Made by a program: the position numbers and the translations under genes. The notes under the pieces are model-generated. The model worked only from the letters and a program-made list of their open reading frames with translations, did no database searches and was not told where the DNA came from. This document shows positions 1 through 7,814 of a stretch of DNA of 64,000 nt, one piece after another; the stretch's first letter is position 1; each line of letters begins with the position of its first letter. Source of the DNA: Telmatospirillum sp. (GTDB taxonomy: Bacteria; Pseudomonadota; Alphaproteobacteria; CACIAM-22H2); NCBI GenBank assembly GCA_020248985.1, contig JADCGL010000016.1, positions 1-64,000 of the forward strand, read 5' to 3'.

Positions 1-1
1 C

Positions 2-1021
2 GCGTTCGAACGCATCACGCGCTATCCGGTCGAAGAACTCGTCGGCCAGAATTGCCGCATCCTGCAGGGGCCGGGCACGTCGCCTGCGACCGTTGCGACG
101 ATCCGCGAGGCGATCGCGGCCGCGCGCCCGGTCCGCGTCGATATTCTGAATTACGCAAAGGACGGCACGCCCTTTTGGTCCGACCTCAGCATCGCCCCGG
201 TACGCGATGCCGAAGGCAATTTGCGGGCCTTCGTGAGCGCCTTTTCGGACGTCACGCCGCGCGTCGAAATGGAGGGGCGCTTGCGGGCCCTCGTGCAGCG
301 CGCCGAGGCCGCCAACAGCGCCAAGGATTCGTTCCTGGCGCGCATGAGCCACGAATTGCGCACGCCTCTCAACGCCGTGATCGGCTATGCCGATCTGATG
401 CTGATGGGGATCAACGGCACGCTCAGCGAGCGCCACCGCGGCTACGTTCAAGACGTCGCGGCGAGCGGCAAGCATCTGCTGGCGATCGTCGAAGACGTGC
501 TCGAAATGGCGCGCCTGCAGCAGGGCACGCGCGCGGTTGCGGTCGAGCGCTTCGAGCCGGCGGTCGAACTCGGCAAGGCGGCGGCCCTGGCGGCGGCCGA
601 AACGGCCAAAGCCGGCGCGACGCTCGAAATCGTCGCCGAGCCGGGACTTGCGGCGATCGGCGACGCGCTCGCCTTCCGGCAGATTGTCGTCAATCTGATC
701 GCGAACGCGGCACGGCACGGGCGTGCGGGCGGGCGCATCGTCGCCCGTCTTTCAGCGGCCCCCGGCGCGCGCGTGCACCTCGAAATCGCCGACGACGGCC
801 CCGGTTTCCAGCCCGATCTGTTGGCGCAGATCGGCAAGCCGTTTCTGGGCAAGTCTTCGCTCGTTGCAGACAAAGGCGGCGCGGGGCTCGGGCTCGCGAT
901 CGCGGTCGAACTTGCCAAACGCATGGACGGCGAGCTGATCGTCGAGAACGCCGCGATCGGCGCGCGCGCGGTGCTCGACATGCCGGCCGGAGCGCCGGAA
1001 CTGCAGCTGCAGGCACAGTAG
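2..1021 (+). CDS. LOV-domain sensor histidine kinase, 5' end cut off
   Basis: The reading frame is open from base 2 and lacks its start. The first ~85 residues match a LOV (blue-light, flavin-binding) PAS domain: GQNCRILQG carries the photoactive Cys (codon 53-55), followed by KDGTPFW and an S-F-SDVT end as in LOV cores. A coiled linker leads to a HisKA box (RMSHELRTPLN, His at residue 117 of the visible part), an N-box (NLIANAARHG), a G1 box (ADDGPGF) and a G2 box (GAGLGLAI). It is probably a soluble light-controlled autokinase that forms a flavin-cysteinyl adduct and passes phosphate to a response regulator. No receiver gene follows directly; a PAS protein does. The flavin and partner are inferred from family knowledge. 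What lies upstream of the LOV core is unseen. Confidence 0.88.
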   Translation, partial: AFERITRYPVEELVGQNCRILQGPGTSPATVATIREAIAAARPVRVDILNYAKDGTPFWSDLSIAPVRDAEGNLRAFVSAFSDVTPRVEMEGRLRALVQRAEAANSAKDSFLARMSHELRTPLNAVIGYADLMLMGINGTLSERHRGYVQDVAASGKHLLAIVEDVLEMARLQQGTRAVAVERFEPAVELGKAAALAAAETAKAGATLEIVAEPGLAAIGDALAFRQIVVNLIANAARHGRAGGRIVARLSAAPGARVHLEIADDGPGFQPDLLAQIGKPFLGKSSLVADKGGAGLGLAIAVELAKRMDGELIVENAAIGARAVLDMPAGAPELQLQAQ

Positions 1022-1070
1022 GCCGAACGCGGTGCGGCGCAGTGACGCACTTGGCGCATGCCGGGACGGC

Positions 1071-1646
1071 ATGCAATCGTATGCTCGTTGCGCGCGTCCG
1101 GGGCGGCGTTCTGCGGGAGTGCGGTATTTGGAATTCGACGGCGTCATCGACCATCCGGATTTGCGCGAACTCTATCGCCATTGGCGTTCGCTCGCGCAAG
1201 GTGCGACGCCGCCGCGTGCGGCCTTCGATCCATTCGCGATTCCGCGGCTGATGCCGCATCTTTTCATGATGGACGTCTTGCCCGACGGCGCGTTCCGCTA
1301 CCGGCTGGTGGGAACGGCGATCGACGCGCATCTCGGCGCTTCGTTCACCGGGTACCGGCTCGACGAAATGCGGTCCGGCAAGACGCGCGACGATCTCGCC
1401 CACCTCTTTGCGACGGTGGCGAGCGAACGCCGCCCCGGCTACTACGCGTCGCGCCTCGCGAGCGAGACCAGTACGCATGCGAGCTACCGCCGGCTCGTGC
1501 TGCCGCTTGCCGAAGCCGACGGTTCGGTCGCGGTGCTGCTCGGCGGCTTTTGCGTCGTGTGGGCGAACGACAGCGTCGATCCGATGCGCGTCACGTCGAT
1601 CGCGAACGCGCCGGAGAGCGGCGGCACGCTGACATTCAGGCGGTGA
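1071..1646 (+). CDS. PAS_5-type PAS domain protein
   Basis: About 191 residues. It matches the short single-domain PAS_5 family common in Rhodospirillales: a HWRSLAQG-like helix, DPFAIPRLMPHLFMMD, then FRYRLVGTAID and a GGF strand near the end. No output domain is seen, so its role is unknown; the family is assumed to bind a small ligand or modulate signalling. Three starts are possible: GTG at 1032 just after the LOV kinase stop, ATG at 1071 with GGGACGG upstream (used here), and GTG at 1119 just before the conserved region. The short spacing to the LOV kinase suggests co-transcription. Confidence 0.7.
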   Translation: MQSYARCARPGRRSAGVRYLEFDGVIDHPDLRELYRHWRSLAQGATPPRAAFDPFAIPRLMPHLFMMDVLPDGAFRYRLVGTAIDAHLGASFTGYRLDEMRSGKTRDDLAHLFATVASERRPGYYASRLASETSTHASYRRLVLPLAEADGSVAVLLGGFCVVWANDSVDPMRVTSIANAPESGGTLTFRR

Positions 1647-1748
1647 CGCGCCCCCTGCCGCGCGCCGGGGGCTGGAAAAACGATCCATATGCGCGGTTGT
1701 GCGGGGCGGCGTCGCTTTTCTGCCGTTTCCGCCGCGGCGACGCCGTCC

Positions 1749-2630
1749 TTAGCGCGACTGCTCTTCGGCGATCCGGTCGAGAAGCCGATTCAGTCGTTCG
1801 TGCGCGTTTGGCGAGAGGGCGACATAGGAGCGGCGCCGGTCGCGGGAATCTTCGTGCCGCACGATCAGGTCCGCTTCCACCATGTCCTGAATGCGCCTCA
1901 GTGCGGTTGCCTGGCTTGTGTGCGCCGACATGGACAGGCCGCTCACCGACGTTGTTTTGCCGCTGCGCTCGATCAGCGCAAGCTCCAGCAGCATGAACCA
2001 CGCGGGATCGCCGAATATCTCCTGCGGCAGCAGTTCGGATCGCAGTTTCCGCGAATGCAGCATCGATTTCAGCGTTGCGGTCCTTTGCCGGTCGCGTTCT
2101 TCGGGGTCCGCTGCGCCGAATTTGTCTTTGGCGCGATGCGGAAAGGCAACCGCCGAGGTCGGCGCATCCAGGAGCGCGCGCAGCGTCGACACGGCAAGGT
2201 CGCGTGTGTTGGCCGAGCCGACGGCTTTTCTGTAGTTCGAGACGGCGGCAGCCGCGGCTGCAAGGGCCTCCTCCGGCTCGAACGGCTTTGGAAGGTACTT
2301 CTCGACCCTCAAATCGATCGCCGCGATGGCATTGGCGACTTCCGGAAATCCGGTCATCAGTATGAACCCGCAAGCCGCGCCGCGATCGCCGCATCGGCGG
2401 ATTCTCTGGAGAAGTCCGATCCCATCTTGCATCGGCATGCGGATGTCGGAAACGACGACGCCGATGCGCTCGTCCTTCAGAAAGCTTTCGAGGCCTTGCG
2501 CCGCACTATATGCGCCGACCGCTTTGAACCCAGCGGCGCATAGGGCAAAGACGAGTTCTTCGACGGCCGATTCCTCGTCGTCCACGACGAGTATTTTCAC
2601 GGCATCCTCGGTCTGCTGGTCTTGCAGCAT
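1749..2630 (-). CDS. response regulator, REC plus MarR-like winged helix
   Basis: About 293 residues from an ATG 23 bases after the stop of the membrane kinase, so the two form one operon and probably one two-component pair. The receiver domain (residues ~10-130) has the acidic pair in VVDDEE, phospho-acceptor Asp62 in SDIRMP, the Thr of LMTG and the Lys of PKPF. The C-terminal ~110 residues (FMLLELALIERSGK, SQATALRRIQDMVEADLIVR, RRRSYVALS) resemble a MarR-type winged-helix DNA-binding domain. This receiver/MarR-like pairing is less usual than OmpR or NarL outputs. The receiver resembles the two receivers at 5951 and 6997, suggesting local gene duplication. Target genes are unknown. The frame also stays open upstream of this ATG. 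Confidence 0.85.
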   Translation of the reverse strand: MLQDQQTEDAVKILVVDDEESAVEELVFALCAAGFKAVGAYSAAQGLESFLKDERIGVVVSDIRMPMQDGIGLLQRIRRCGDRGAACGFILMTGFPEVANAIAAIDLRVEKYLPKPFEPEEALAAAAAAVSNYRKAVGSANTRDLAVSTLRALLDAPTSAVAFPHRAKDKFGAADPEERDRQRTATLKSMLHSRKLRSELLPQEIFGDPAWFMLLELALIERSGKTTSVSGLSMSAHTSQATALRRIQDMVEADLIVRHEDSRDRRRSYVALSPNAHERLNRLLDRIAEEQSR

Positions 2631-2653
2631 GGTTCCCAACTCCCGGGCCAATC

Positions 2654-4804
2654 CTACGCGGAAACCGGTGCGGCCGCTGCGCTCGTCCGTATCGGGAGCG
2701 ACACGACAAAGCGCGCGCCGCGACCGGCGTTCGAGACTTCGATCGTCCCCTTCAGGCTTTCGACGGTCGCGCGGCATATGGCCAGGCCGAGACCGGTGCC
2801 GCCGGCATTTGACCGTGTGGTGAAAAACGGCTGAAAGACGTTCTCAATGATGTCGGCAGGAATGCCGCCGCCGCTGTCTTCGACCACGACGCGGACGATT
2901 TCCGGCGCCCCGGAATCCCGTTCGATGCGGATCCCGACAATATCCGGCGGCCGCTGACTGGAACCGGGAACCGCCTTGCCGTGCGACCGAGATCTCAGAA
3001 TCGCGTCGTAGCCGTTCGCCAGCAAGTTCACGAAAACCTGTTCGAGTTCGATGCGACTGCATTCCAGTTCGCAGGCGACGTCCGTTTCGACGCGCAGTTT
3101 GATTCCGTCGATACGAAACTGCTCTTCGTACATGCCGGTCGCAGCATGTATCGCATCCGCAAGCTGGGCAATTTCGACGGCGTTCCTGTCCTGCCGAATC
3201 AGCGAACGAAAGCGCGTCAGGATGCTTCCCGTGCGCTGGATGTTGTCGATCGCCTTGCCGGCGCGGGTCAGGAGATCCTCTTTCGGCGCATCCCTCTCGA
3301 TGAGCGTCTTCAGGTTCGCAAGTCCGAGCCGGACCACGTTCAGCGGCTGGACCATTTCGTGGTTGAGCGTGGCAGCCAGCCGCCCGAGCGACGCCAGCTT
3401 TGCAGACTGGATGAACATCATCTCTTTCGCGCGCAGTTCTGTATTGTCGATCCCGACGCCGATGAAACGGATCGTCGGATCGATTCCCGTCTTGCTTTGC
3501 GTCCAGCTCCACATGATGTCGCGACGCACGCTCGTGGTGTCGCTCGGCATGAACGACGACTCGAAACGCACGGGATAGGCTGCGGCAGACCGAATCCTGT
3601 TGAACTGCCCGAACTGCGCGGCGGTCAGGTCGCCGGCGGCAACGACCGAGTCGAAGGGCCGCCCGACCAGAGCGCTGCGATCGGCAATACCGAACATGAT
3701 GGCGAACGTCGAATTGCAGGCGACAATCTGGCCCGAAGAATCCGTCTGCACGAGGGCTGCGCCGCACCCGTCCATGATCCCGATAAGGTCCGTTGATTGC
3801 TGGTTCTGCAGCGCGACCAATGCTTCGCCGACCCGGATCCTGTCTTGCGCCCGCAGATAGATCTCGAAAAGAACCGCAAGGCCGATAATGAAAGCAGCCG
3901 AAACGAACCCGATCGTCAGATAGAGACGACGCTGTTCGTAGAAGTCGGCAAATACTGCATCCGTGTTTTTGCCGACGAGAACCGTCAGCGACAGATCGTC
4001 CAAGCGTCGGAAAGCGAAAATCCGTTCGATTTTGTCCAAGCGACTGATTGCCCGAAACGTTCCTTCCGACGAAACTTTGACCCGATCCTCGACTTCAAAC
4101 CCCGCTATCGAACCGCCGATGAACTGCCGCCCGGGCACGCTCGGCGCGCGCGCGCGAATGATGCCGTCCTGCCCGAAAAGGTTCACCACCGCATTGTTCG
4201 GTTCTCCGAGAATTTCGAGAAAGTCGGAGAAGAGCTGGGGATCGACGGAAACGACGACGACGCCCAGAAATCGTCCCCCTGCATTGCGCACCGGCCGGCT
4301 GATGTTCAAGGACAAGCGCCCCGACGCGCGCCCGACAAGCGGTTTGCTGATGAACATGCGGTCGGCATCCGTCTCGCGATGCACGCGGAAATGTTCGCGA
4401 TCGGACAGATCGACCCCGATGCTCGAGGCGTTTTCGGTCGTCGCCAGCAGTTTGCCGTCGGCGCCGATCACGGCGATCTGGAACAGCGGTTCGCGCAGCA
4501 CGCCGCGCCGCGTGGACCATGTTGCGATGTCTGCCGGAGGACCGTCTTCGAGCACTTCCTCGCGCAGAAGCATCAGCACTTGGTCGAAACGCTGCAGGAG
4601 ACTCCGGGTGAAGACTTCGAACAGCTGCGTCTCGTACGTCACCTGCAGAGCGGCACGGCTTTCGAACTCCTTTTCGGCCCGGTCCGTAAGACCGATCGCG
4701 GCGATCACGGTTGCTGCAGCCAGCGAAACGGCGATTGCGAGCACTGTCAGGAGCCGCCCGGAGCCGTCGGCGAAAGATCCGAAGTTTCGGAGGCGCGCAA
4801 TCAT
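2654..4804 (-). CDS. membrane sensor histidine kinase (Cache-like sensor, PAS, HisKA, HATPase)
   Basis: 716 residues. A transmembrane helix at ~17-38 and another at ~294-317 enclose a ~250-residue periplasmic region with Cache-like features (LFQIAVIGADGKLLATT, DREHFRVHRE, GRLSLNISRPV). A PAS domain (~335-450) follows, then a dimerization helix with H482 in ATLNHEMVQPLNV, an N-box (VNLLANGYDAI), a G1 box (VEDSGGGIP), FQPFFTTR and a G2 box (GGTGLGLAI). The NHEMxQPL form of the H-box is typical of HisKA kinases of the DctB kind. The stop lies 23 bases before the response regulator downstream, its likely partner. The extracellular ligand is unknown; Cache domains usually bind organic acids or amino acids. 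Confidence 0.88.
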   Translation of the reverse strand: MIARLRNFGSFADGSGRLLTVLAIAVSLAAATVIAAIGLTDRAEKEFESRAALQVTYETQLFEVFTRSLLQRFDQVLMLLREEVLEDGPPADIATWSTRRGVLREPLFQIAVIGADGKLLATTENASSIGVDLSDREHFRVHRETDADRMFISKPLVGRASGRLSLNISRPVRNAGGRFLGVVVVSVDPQLFSDFLEILGEPNNAVVNLFGQDGIIRARAPSVPGRQFIGGSIAGFEVEDRVKVSSEGTFRAISRLDKIERIFAFRRLDDLSLTVLVGKNTDAVFADFYEQRRLYLTIGFVSAAFIIGLAVLFEIYLRAQDRIRVGEALVALQNQQSTDLIGIMDGCGAALVQTDSSGQIVACNSTFAIMFGIADRSALVGRPFDSVVAAGDLTAAQFGQFNRIRSAAAYPVRFESSFMPSDTTSVRRDIMWSWTQSKTGIDPTIRFIGVGIDNTELRAKEMMFIQSAKLASLGRLAATLNHEMVQPLNVVRLGLANLKTLIERDAPKEDLLTRAGKAIDNIQRTGSILTRFRSLIRQDRNAVEIAQLADAIHAATGMYEEQFRIDGIKLRVETDVACELECSRIELEQVFVNLLANGYDAILRSRSHGKAVPGSSQRPPDIVGIRIERDSGAPEIVRVVVEDSGGGIPADIIENVFQPFFTTRSNAGGTGLGLAICRATVESLKGTIEVSNAGRGARFVVSLPIRTSAAAAPVSA

Positions 4805-5030
4805 CTTATCCCGGCCATTTCAATCCTCTTGTCTTAGATCCATTACAAAATCGCAGACGCGTTCTATCGGTCAAGTGCGCCTGCTGTCGATCCCATTCAA
4901 GGTTCAGATTGGCAGCCAATCTGAACCAGACTTCCCTGTCCCGCGCTCCAAAGTGCGACTAGCTTGCTTAACGGGCGATTAACGGAATGCCGGCGCGACG
5001 GAACGCGAACAGCGAGATTGGCGTGATCAG
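4805..5030. promoter_or_regulatory. divergent intergenic region between two two-component loci
   Basis: 226 bases separate the minus-strand membrane kinase from the plus-strand soluble kinase. The stretch is visibly less GC-rich than the flanking genes (for example CAATCCTCTTGTCTTAGATCC near 4820). Promoters for both loci must lie here or inside the flanking genes. No -35/-10 pair is clear enough to assign. The longer minus-strand frame across 4968-5864 is a shadow of the plus-strand kinase. Confidence 0.4.
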
Positions 5031-5954
5031 ATGACGAGCCTGAAGCTGATATCGAGCACTGGCGGCGCAAGGGACCAAGCCGAACCGACGCTTCGGATGG
5101 GCATCCGGCGCCTGCGCCCTGCCCTTTCGTCGGCCCGCGCTGGAGGCCAGGCCAGAACCTATGCTTCGCCGTCCTATGTTGCCATGGCGGAGAACGCCGA
5201 CCTCAATGTCGCCAAGAATGCGGCGGAAGCGGCCAACCGCACGATAACGGCGCTTCTTGCCAAGATGGAACACGAGCTTCGCGCGCCGCTGAACGCCATT
5301 CTCGGCTTTTCCGAAATTCTCGCCGACAACACAGCCGGCGGGATCGGGCCGATTGAGGCCGCGCGTCAAAGCGAGTTCGCAGGCCATCTCAAGAACGCTA
5401 GCCACCAGCTTCTCGATATCGTCGAAAGCATCTTCGACCTTGCGAAACTCGACGACAAGGTATGCGACCTTCAGCTTTCGCCGACCTCTCTCGATGGTCT
5501 GATCGCGGGTGTAGTGGCGCGACTGCAGCCGATGGCGTCGCAGTTCGGGGTGGAGATTCGCACCGATCTCGAAGCCGGACTGCCGAACTGCGCGATCGAC
5601 GCCGCCCGCATCCGCCAGGCGCTTCGCAGCGTCATCGACAACGCAGTCAAGTTTTCGAACAGAAACGGCACCGTAAATGTCAGGCTGTCGAGCACTGCGT
5701 CCGGCAACGCGGCTGTCACCGTTTCGGATACCGGGACCGGGATCAGCCGGGAAGATATCGTTCATGTCTTCCGGGAATTTCACCATGGCGGTTCCTCGTT
5801 CACGCGTCGCTACGTCGGCGCCGGACTTGGCCTGACCTATGCCAAGAAGTTCGTCGAACAGCACAGAGGCCGAATTGCCCTGGCAAGCGAACGAAACGTC
5901 GGCACGACAGTGACGATCGAGCTGCCGTTGGTCTCCGCCGCGCCGAAAGGATGA
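5031..5954 (+). CDS. soluble sensor histidine kinase (HisKA-HATPase)
   Basis: 307 residues without transmembrane segments. The N-terminal ~70 residues match no recognised sensor domain and end in a coiled-coil-like helix (NVAKNAAEAANRTITALL). The H-box is KMEHELRAPLN with H81, followed by an N-box (SVIDNAVKFSN), a G1 box (SDTGTGI) and a G2 box (VGAGLGLTYAKK). Its stop overlaps the start of the next receiver gene by ATGA, so the two are translationally coupled and almost certainly a cognate pair. The C-terminal two-thirds are clearly similar to the shorter protein at 6382, its tandem copy. No strong ribosome site precedes ATG 5031; ATGs at 5097 or 5184 are alternatives. Confidence 0.85.
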   Translation: MTSLKLISSTGGARDQAEPTLRMGIRRLRPALSSARAGGQARTYASPSYVAMAENADLNVAKNAAEAANRTITALLAKMEHELRAPLNAILGFSEILADNTAGGIGPIEAARQSEFAGHLKNASHQLLDIVESIFDLAKLDDKVCDLQLSPTSLDGLIAGVVARLQPMASQFGVEIRTDLEAGLPNCAIDAARIRQALRSVIDNAVKFSNRNGTVNVRLSSTASGNAAVTVSDTGTGISREDIVHVFREFHHGGSSFTRRYVGAGLGLTYAKKFVEQHRGRIALASERNVGTTVTIELPLVSAAPKG

Positions 5955-6385
5955 TCAAAATGGCTTCGACGCTCTGCAAGGTGCTTGTTATCGACGACGA
6001 CGCCAGCTGCGCCGAAGAGCTGTGCCTGCTGCTCTCGGCGGCCGGTTTTCCAGCCGTGAGCGAAATCTGTGCGGCCGACGGGATACGCCATTTTCTACGG
6101 GACCCGAGCGTCAGGGTGGTCGTTTCGGACATTCGTATGCCCGATTGCGACGGCGTTCGGCTTCTCGACCAAATCCGCAGTTCGGGCGGGCGCGGCATGG
6201 ACGCGACCGTCATTTTGGTGACGGGGCAGCCCGACCTCCACACCACGATCGACGCCCTCAATCTCGGCGCGTCGGCAATGCTGATGAAGCCGCTCGATCC
6301 TGTCGAAATCGTCAGCGCGGTTTCCAAGGCCGTCGACATTCAGATGGAACTGATCGGCTTCGACCAATCCAGGAAGATCTCGTGA
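5951..6385 (+). CDS. single-domain response regulator
   Basis: 144 residues, a receiver domain with little else: VIDDDAS acidic patch, phospho-acceptor Asp60 in SDIRMPDCDG, ILVTGQP and the conserved Lys in MKPLDP. There is no DNA-binding or enzymatic output, so it acts by protein contact or as a phosphate shuttle or sink. It overlaps the upstream kinase by ATGA and the downstream ATPase-only protein by GTGA, giving a strictly coupled trio. AAAGG lies just upstream, so ATG 5960 could also be used. It is a close paralogue of the receiver at 6997. Confidence 0.87.
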   Translation: MIKMASTLCKVLVIDDDASCAEELCLLLSAAGFPAVSEICAADGIRHFLRDPSVRVVVSDIRMPDCDGVRLLDQIRSSGGRGMDATVILVTGQPDLHTTIDALNLGASAMLMKPLDPVEIVSAVSKAVDIQMELIGFDQSRKIS

Positions 6386-6990
6386 TTTCGCAATCATCCA
6401 TGCCCAGCCATGCGCCGCATGGCAATGTGGAGCCCCAAGCAATTCGCGTCGGGCGCGGGGATTCAAAGGTACCCGCCCTATCGGCCGGCGGTCGATTGCT
6501 GCCCGCGATCGAGTCTTTGTGCTTGAACGTTTTGATTCTGGATGTCGTCGAAGAACTGGTGCCGGTATCCGAGCATTTCGGCATCACGATTCAGACCGTG
6601 CTGGATTCAGATCTGCCGCGCTGCATGCTCGATGCCGTGCGCATGCGATACGCCTTGCGAAGCATCATCGACAACGCGATCAGGTTTTCGAAGACGGATG
6701 GCGTGGTCGACATTTGGACGACGCTGTCGGCTCAGCGCGGAATTGTGGTTACCGTGGCCGACAGAGGCGTCGGGATCTGTCCCGAGGATCTGGTCCACGT
6801 CTTCCAGCCGTCCCAAAGACGCGTCCAATCGGCGGCAGGGCGCCACAGCAGTGCGGGTATCGGGCTCGCTTTGGCCAAGACGTACGTCGAGTGCCATGAA
6901 GGAATGATCTGGCTAACTAGCAAACCTGATGTCGGCACGACCGTCGAAATCGTGCTTCCGCTTGGTGACGCACCAAAGAGATCGGAGTGA
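6382..6990 (+). CDS. histidine-kinase-like ATPase lacking the H-box domain
   Basis: About 202 residues from a GTG that overlaps the preceding stop (GTGA). The C-terminal ~150 residues are a HATPase_c domain with N-box (SIIDNAIRFSK), G1 box (ADRGVGI) and G2 box (SSAGIGLALAK). They align with the same part of the kinase at 5031 (for example LRSIIDNAIRFS against LRSVIDNAVKFS). No HisKA dimerization helix and no HELR-type phospho-acceptor histidine is present; the N-terminal ~50 residues match nothing known to me. It is therefore a truncated copy of the upstream kinase that keeps its ATP-binding motifs. It may be an ATPase that modulates the neighbouring pair, a serine-kinase-like enzyme or a decaying duplicate. 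Confidence 0.8.
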   Translation: MISQSSMPSHAPHGNVEPQAIRVGRGDSKVPALSAGGRLLPAIESLCLNVLILDVVEELVPVSEHFGITIQTVLDSDLPRCMLDAVRMRYALRSIIDNAIRFSKTDGVVDIWTTLSAQRGIVVTVADRGVGICPEDLVHVFQPSQRRVQSAAGRHSSAGIGLALAKTYVECHEGMIWLTSKPDVGTTVEIVLPLGDAPKRSE

Positions 6991-6996
6991 TGCGCC

Positions 6997-7530
6997 GTGT
7001 CTGCCGGAAACTGCAAAATCCTGGTCATCGACGACGATGCGAATTGCGCGGATGAACTCTGCCTCGTGCTCGCTGCAGCCGGCTTTCCGGCCGAAAGCGA
7101 GTCGAGTGCGGCGGGCGGAATGCGCCGCTTTCTGGGCGAGCCGGACTTCCGCGTCGTGGTGTCGGACATACGGATGCCGGACTGCAACGGCATCGACTTG
7201 ATGAAGCTGATCCGGGGAAGTTGCCCACGCGGGGCAACTGCAAGCCTTATTCTCGTGACGGGACATCCCGAAGAGCGTTCGATAAACGACGTTCTGAAAC
7301 TCGGCGTTTCGACGATACTTCTGAAGCCGCTCGATCCGATCAAAGTCGTCCATGCCGTTTCGAGAGCGGTCGATCTGCACACGCCGCCCGAGAGCCGATC
7401 CGAGGCAGTCCTGCGGCGGGACAGCCCGCAGGAATCCGAAACGCGCAAGGCGGACCCCTTGGACGAGATGCCCCTCGAGGACATCTTGGCCGCGTTGCGG
7501 CGAATAGTTCAGGAAGGCAAAGCAACCTGA
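6997..7530 (+). CDS. single-domain response regulator with C-terminal tail
   Basis: 177 residues from GTG 6997, preceded by ATCGGAG and only 6 bases after the ATPase-only gene. The receiver part (1-~125) has VIDDDAN, phospho-acceptor Asp57 in SDIRMPDCNG, ILVTGHP and LLKPLDP. It is nearly collinear with the receiver at 5951 (both share ELCL-L-AAGFPA-S and VVSDIRMPDC), so the kinase/receiver unit was duplicated in tandem. A ~50-residue charged tail ends in an amphipathic helix (DEMPLEDILAALRRIVQEG), absent from the other copy, which may be a docking segment. No DNA-binding domain is visible. Confidence 0.85.
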   Translation: MSAGNCKILVIDDDANCADELCLVLAAAGFPAESESSAAGGMRRFLGEPDFRVVVSDIRMPDCNGIDLMKLIRGSCPRGATASLILVTGHPEERSINDVLKLGVSTILLKPLDPIKVVHAVSRAVDLHTPPESRSEAVLRRDSPQESETRKADPLDEMPLEDILAALRRIVQEGKAT

Positions 7531-7569
7531 AGGGCCGCCAGCGGGAGCGGTCGAAGCGGCGCAAGTTGT

Positions 7570-7642
7570 TGCGCCCGCGGCGATTGCAACCCGGAATTCC
7601 GATATTAAAAGGGTCGCGCTCTACCAATTGAGCCACGCGCTC
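7570..7642 (-). pseudogene. decayed tRNA-Lys copy
   Basis: Read on the minus strand, this 73-base stretch aligns with the intact tRNA-Lys at 8902-8974. It keeps the D-arm (GGCTCAATTGGTAGAGC), the loop CTTTTAA with UUU at the anticodon position, and CCGGG of the T-stem. Pairing is broken in the acceptor stem, the anticodon stem (CGACC against TATCG) and the T-stem, and the TTCGA of the T-loop has become TTGCA. About 20 bases of 5' flank (GTCGCCGAAACG-CGTCGAA on the plus strand) are shared too. A functional tRNA is unlikely. It marks a duplication or an old integration junction. Confidence 0.8.
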
Positions 7643-7814
7643 GTCGCCGAAACGTCGTCGAATCAAGTTTCGAAACCGGTGGCACCGGGGCCAGGGCCAC
7701 CCCCCCCTCGGCGTCGCTTCCTTGCCAATCTTTGCGGGAAGGATTAAGTTTTTAGCGATCTATAGTACGAAACTTCCGGACTTTGCATTTCCGCCACCTA
7801 TTTGGGAGTCGGCA

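Noticed and set aside
1647-1748. Terminator hairpins after the PAS_5 gene (GCCCCC...GGGGGC and GGCGTCGC...GCGACGCC)
   Set aside because: Loops are long and neither is followed by a T-run on the relevant strand, and such pairings are common at this GC content.
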